Assembly (NCBI GenBank): GCA_025457845.1
Contig: JALOTO010000109.1
Location: 1-5,373 of the forward strand
Origin: Thermoplasmata archaeon
GTDB lineage: Archaea; Thermoplasmatota; Thermoplasmata; UBA10834
Direction: 5' to 3'
DNA length: 5,373 nucleotides
Notes under the pieces: generated by a model
The model's database searches: none
Told to the model about the DNA's origin: nothing
The model's input: the letters and a program-made list of their open reading frames with translations, nothing else
Shown here: positions 4,522-5,373 of the stretch, in pieces
How positions within the stretch are numbered: position 1 is the first letter of the stretch
Layout of the letters: the number at the start of each line of letters is the position of its first letter
Made by a program: the position numbers and the translations under genes

Positions 4522-5151
4522 ATGGAGAAGATACGCAAGCCGAGACTTGCGCGGATGGAAGACGCGGAGATGGGGGTGGGCACGCTGCTCATCTTCATAG
4601 CGATGATCCTTGTCGCGGCGGTCGCGGCCGGGGTCCTTGTGCAAACGGCATATTCCCTGCAGCAGCAGGCGGAGACGACGGGTGACCAGGCGCTCCAAGA
4701 GGTCGCGACGGGCATCAAGGTCATCACCGTCTACGGGATGACCACGGCTGACCCGGTCACCGGGGCGCTCACGATAACCGACCTGTACTTCAAGGTGTCA
4801 CTGTCAGCTGGCAGCCCCGTCATCAACCTGATCCACCTGATAGTGGAGATAACGGACGGGTATGACGACGAGTCGCTCTCATACAGCGATGTCGCGTCCG
4901 CGGCCGGGACCTTCGATGCCTCGCAGATAAGGGACACCTACCCCTACAACACGTGGACCGCCACCGATGTCGGTGTCACCCAGGGTGACATAGCTCTTCT
5001 GCACATCGACCTGACCGCCCAGGGCGGGGACATGTCCTTGACGATCCAACAGGACTTCCAGGGACTGTTGATTCCCAAGCACGGCATCCCGACGTTCGTG
5101 ATGTTCACGACACCGTCGGTGCTGGCGAACACCTACGAGACCCTGAACTGA
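4522..5151 (+). CDS. arlB: Archaellin (archaellum filament subunit)
   Basis: A 209-residue major subunit of the archaellum filament (FlaB/ArlB family). Residues 1-15 form a basic leader. Cleavage by the archaellin peptidase is predicted at A15|E16, by alignment to the family motif in which G-[IV]-G-T follows two residues after the cut. Residues 18-42 (GVGTLLIFIAMILVAAVAAG and following) are the conserved hydrophobic assembly helix, continuing into LQQQAETTG. ITVYGM (68-73), the beta-rich outer domain (about 80-180) and the C-terminal FVMFTTPSVLANTYETLN are also archaellin-like. The -2 and -3 residues are acidic (E13, D14) rather than basic. There is no Cys and no N-X-S/T sequon (Asn only at 102, 143, 203 and 209), which is notable because many archaellins are N-glycosylated. 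An ArlD/ArlE-family gene follows 34 bases downstream, as expected in an arl operon. Confidence 0.95.
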   Translation: MEKIRKPRLARMEDAEMGVGTLLIFIAMILVAAVAAGVLVQTAYSLQQQAETTGDQALQEVATGIKVITVYGMTTADPVTGALTITDLYFKVSLSAGSPVINLIHLIVEITDGYDDESLSYSDVASAAGTFDASQIRDTYPYNTWTATDVGVTQGDIALLHIDLTAQGGDMSLTIQQDFQGLLIPKHGIPTFVMFTTPSVLANTYETLN

Positions 5152-5171
5152 ATGTGAGGACGCTGATGGAC

Positions 5172-5176
5172 AGGAG
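5172..5176 (+). promoter_or_regulatory. Ribosome binding site of the ArlD/E-family gene
   Basis: AGGAG lies nine bases before the ATG at 5186 but directly abuts the ATG at 5177, so it favours 5186 as the start. Confidence 0.5.
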
Positions 5177-5185
5177 ATGACCTCG

Positions 5186-5373
5186 ATGGACACCGATGAC
5201 GGGGAAGCGGTCCTGGAGTACATGACGGTTGACTTCAGGACGAACCTGGTCGTTATGCGCTGGCTAGCCTTCCTGCTCCAGAAGATGGAGCGGGAGGCGG
5301 TGCCGAAGCTCTTCGGCTACTACCAGCGCATAGGGTGGATCGGAAAAGGGGTCGAGCAGAAACTGTCCCAGAT
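5186..5373 (+). CDS. ArlD/ArlE (FlaD/FlaE) family archaellum protein, 3' end missing
   Basis: The first 62 residues are visible and the frame runs off the window. Residues about 25-62 match the FlaD/FlaE domain (PF04659): MRWLAFLLQKM, then KLFGYYQRIGWIGKGVEQKL, comparable to the family's WL-x-FL-V-x-K and YY-x-x-IGWI-S-x-x-V patterns. In Euryarchaeota, ArlC/D/E proteins are cytoplasmic components of the archaellum motor that link it to the chemotaxis system through CheF adaptors. The domain begins almost at once, without the long N-terminal coiled coil of typical ArlD. The protein is therefore ArlE-like or a compact fusion that continues downstream. ATG at 5177 is an alternative start, adding three residues. 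Short spacing after arlB supports one operon. Confidence 0.85.
   Translation, partial: MDTDDGEAVLEYMTVDFRTNLVVMRWLAFLLQKMEREAVPKLFGYYQRIGWIGKGVEQKLSQ

Noticed and set aside
1..5373. CRISPR arrays, insertion sequences, tRNA or rRNA genes
   Set aside because: No regularly spaced repeats, transposase motifs, terminal inverted repeats or conserved RNA gene signatures were seen on either strand.

Overview
The window reads as a GC-rich euryarchaeal chromosome segment, most likely from the Thermoplasmatota. The strongest evidence is an archaellin gene whose class III signal peptide has an Ala|Glu cleavage site followed by a GVGTLL core, close to my recollection of Thermoplasma archaellins. An ArlD/ArlE-type gene follows it. 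An Lrp/AsnC regulator and single-domain winged-helix regulators, TATA-like promoters and TTG/GTG starts also fit an archaeon. The lineage call is an inference from family resemblance, not from a database search.

Layout: (1) 1-1110, + strand, the 3' part of a YkgJ-type cysteine-cluster protein, ending in a hairpin terminator. (2) 1289-1735, + strand, an Lrp/AsnC regulator. (3) 1749-2867, - strand, an unrecognised 372-residue coiled-coil protein, convergent with the Lrp gene. (4) 3029-3367, - strand, a small winged-helix protein. (5) 3368-3654, a divergent control region rich in inverted repeats. (6) 3655-4020, + strand, a second winged-helix protein that is a clear paralogue of (4). (7) 4021-4521, about 500 bases without a convincing gene, holding two hairpins, an oligo-T tract, a possible promoter and a long possible leader. 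(8) 4522-5151, the archaellin gene arlB (flaB). (9) 5186 to the window end, the start of an ArlD/ArlE-family gene, which presumably opens the rest of the archaellum operon.

The most interesting part is 2868-4521. Two divergent winged-helix paralogues sit next to an archaellum operon. The intervening DNA carries several recurring elements. A 10-base box is present about 60 bases upstream of both minus-strand start codons. A 9-base TGATAATCA palindrome occurs once upstream of the coiled-coil gene and once at the likely arlB promoter. A perfect GTATCA-N4-TGATAC dyad and a 12-base palindrome lie between the two regulators. Together these suggest a local regulatory circuit controlling the regulators, the coiled-coil protein and motility. 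The motifs are seen directly; the circuit is a hypothesis.
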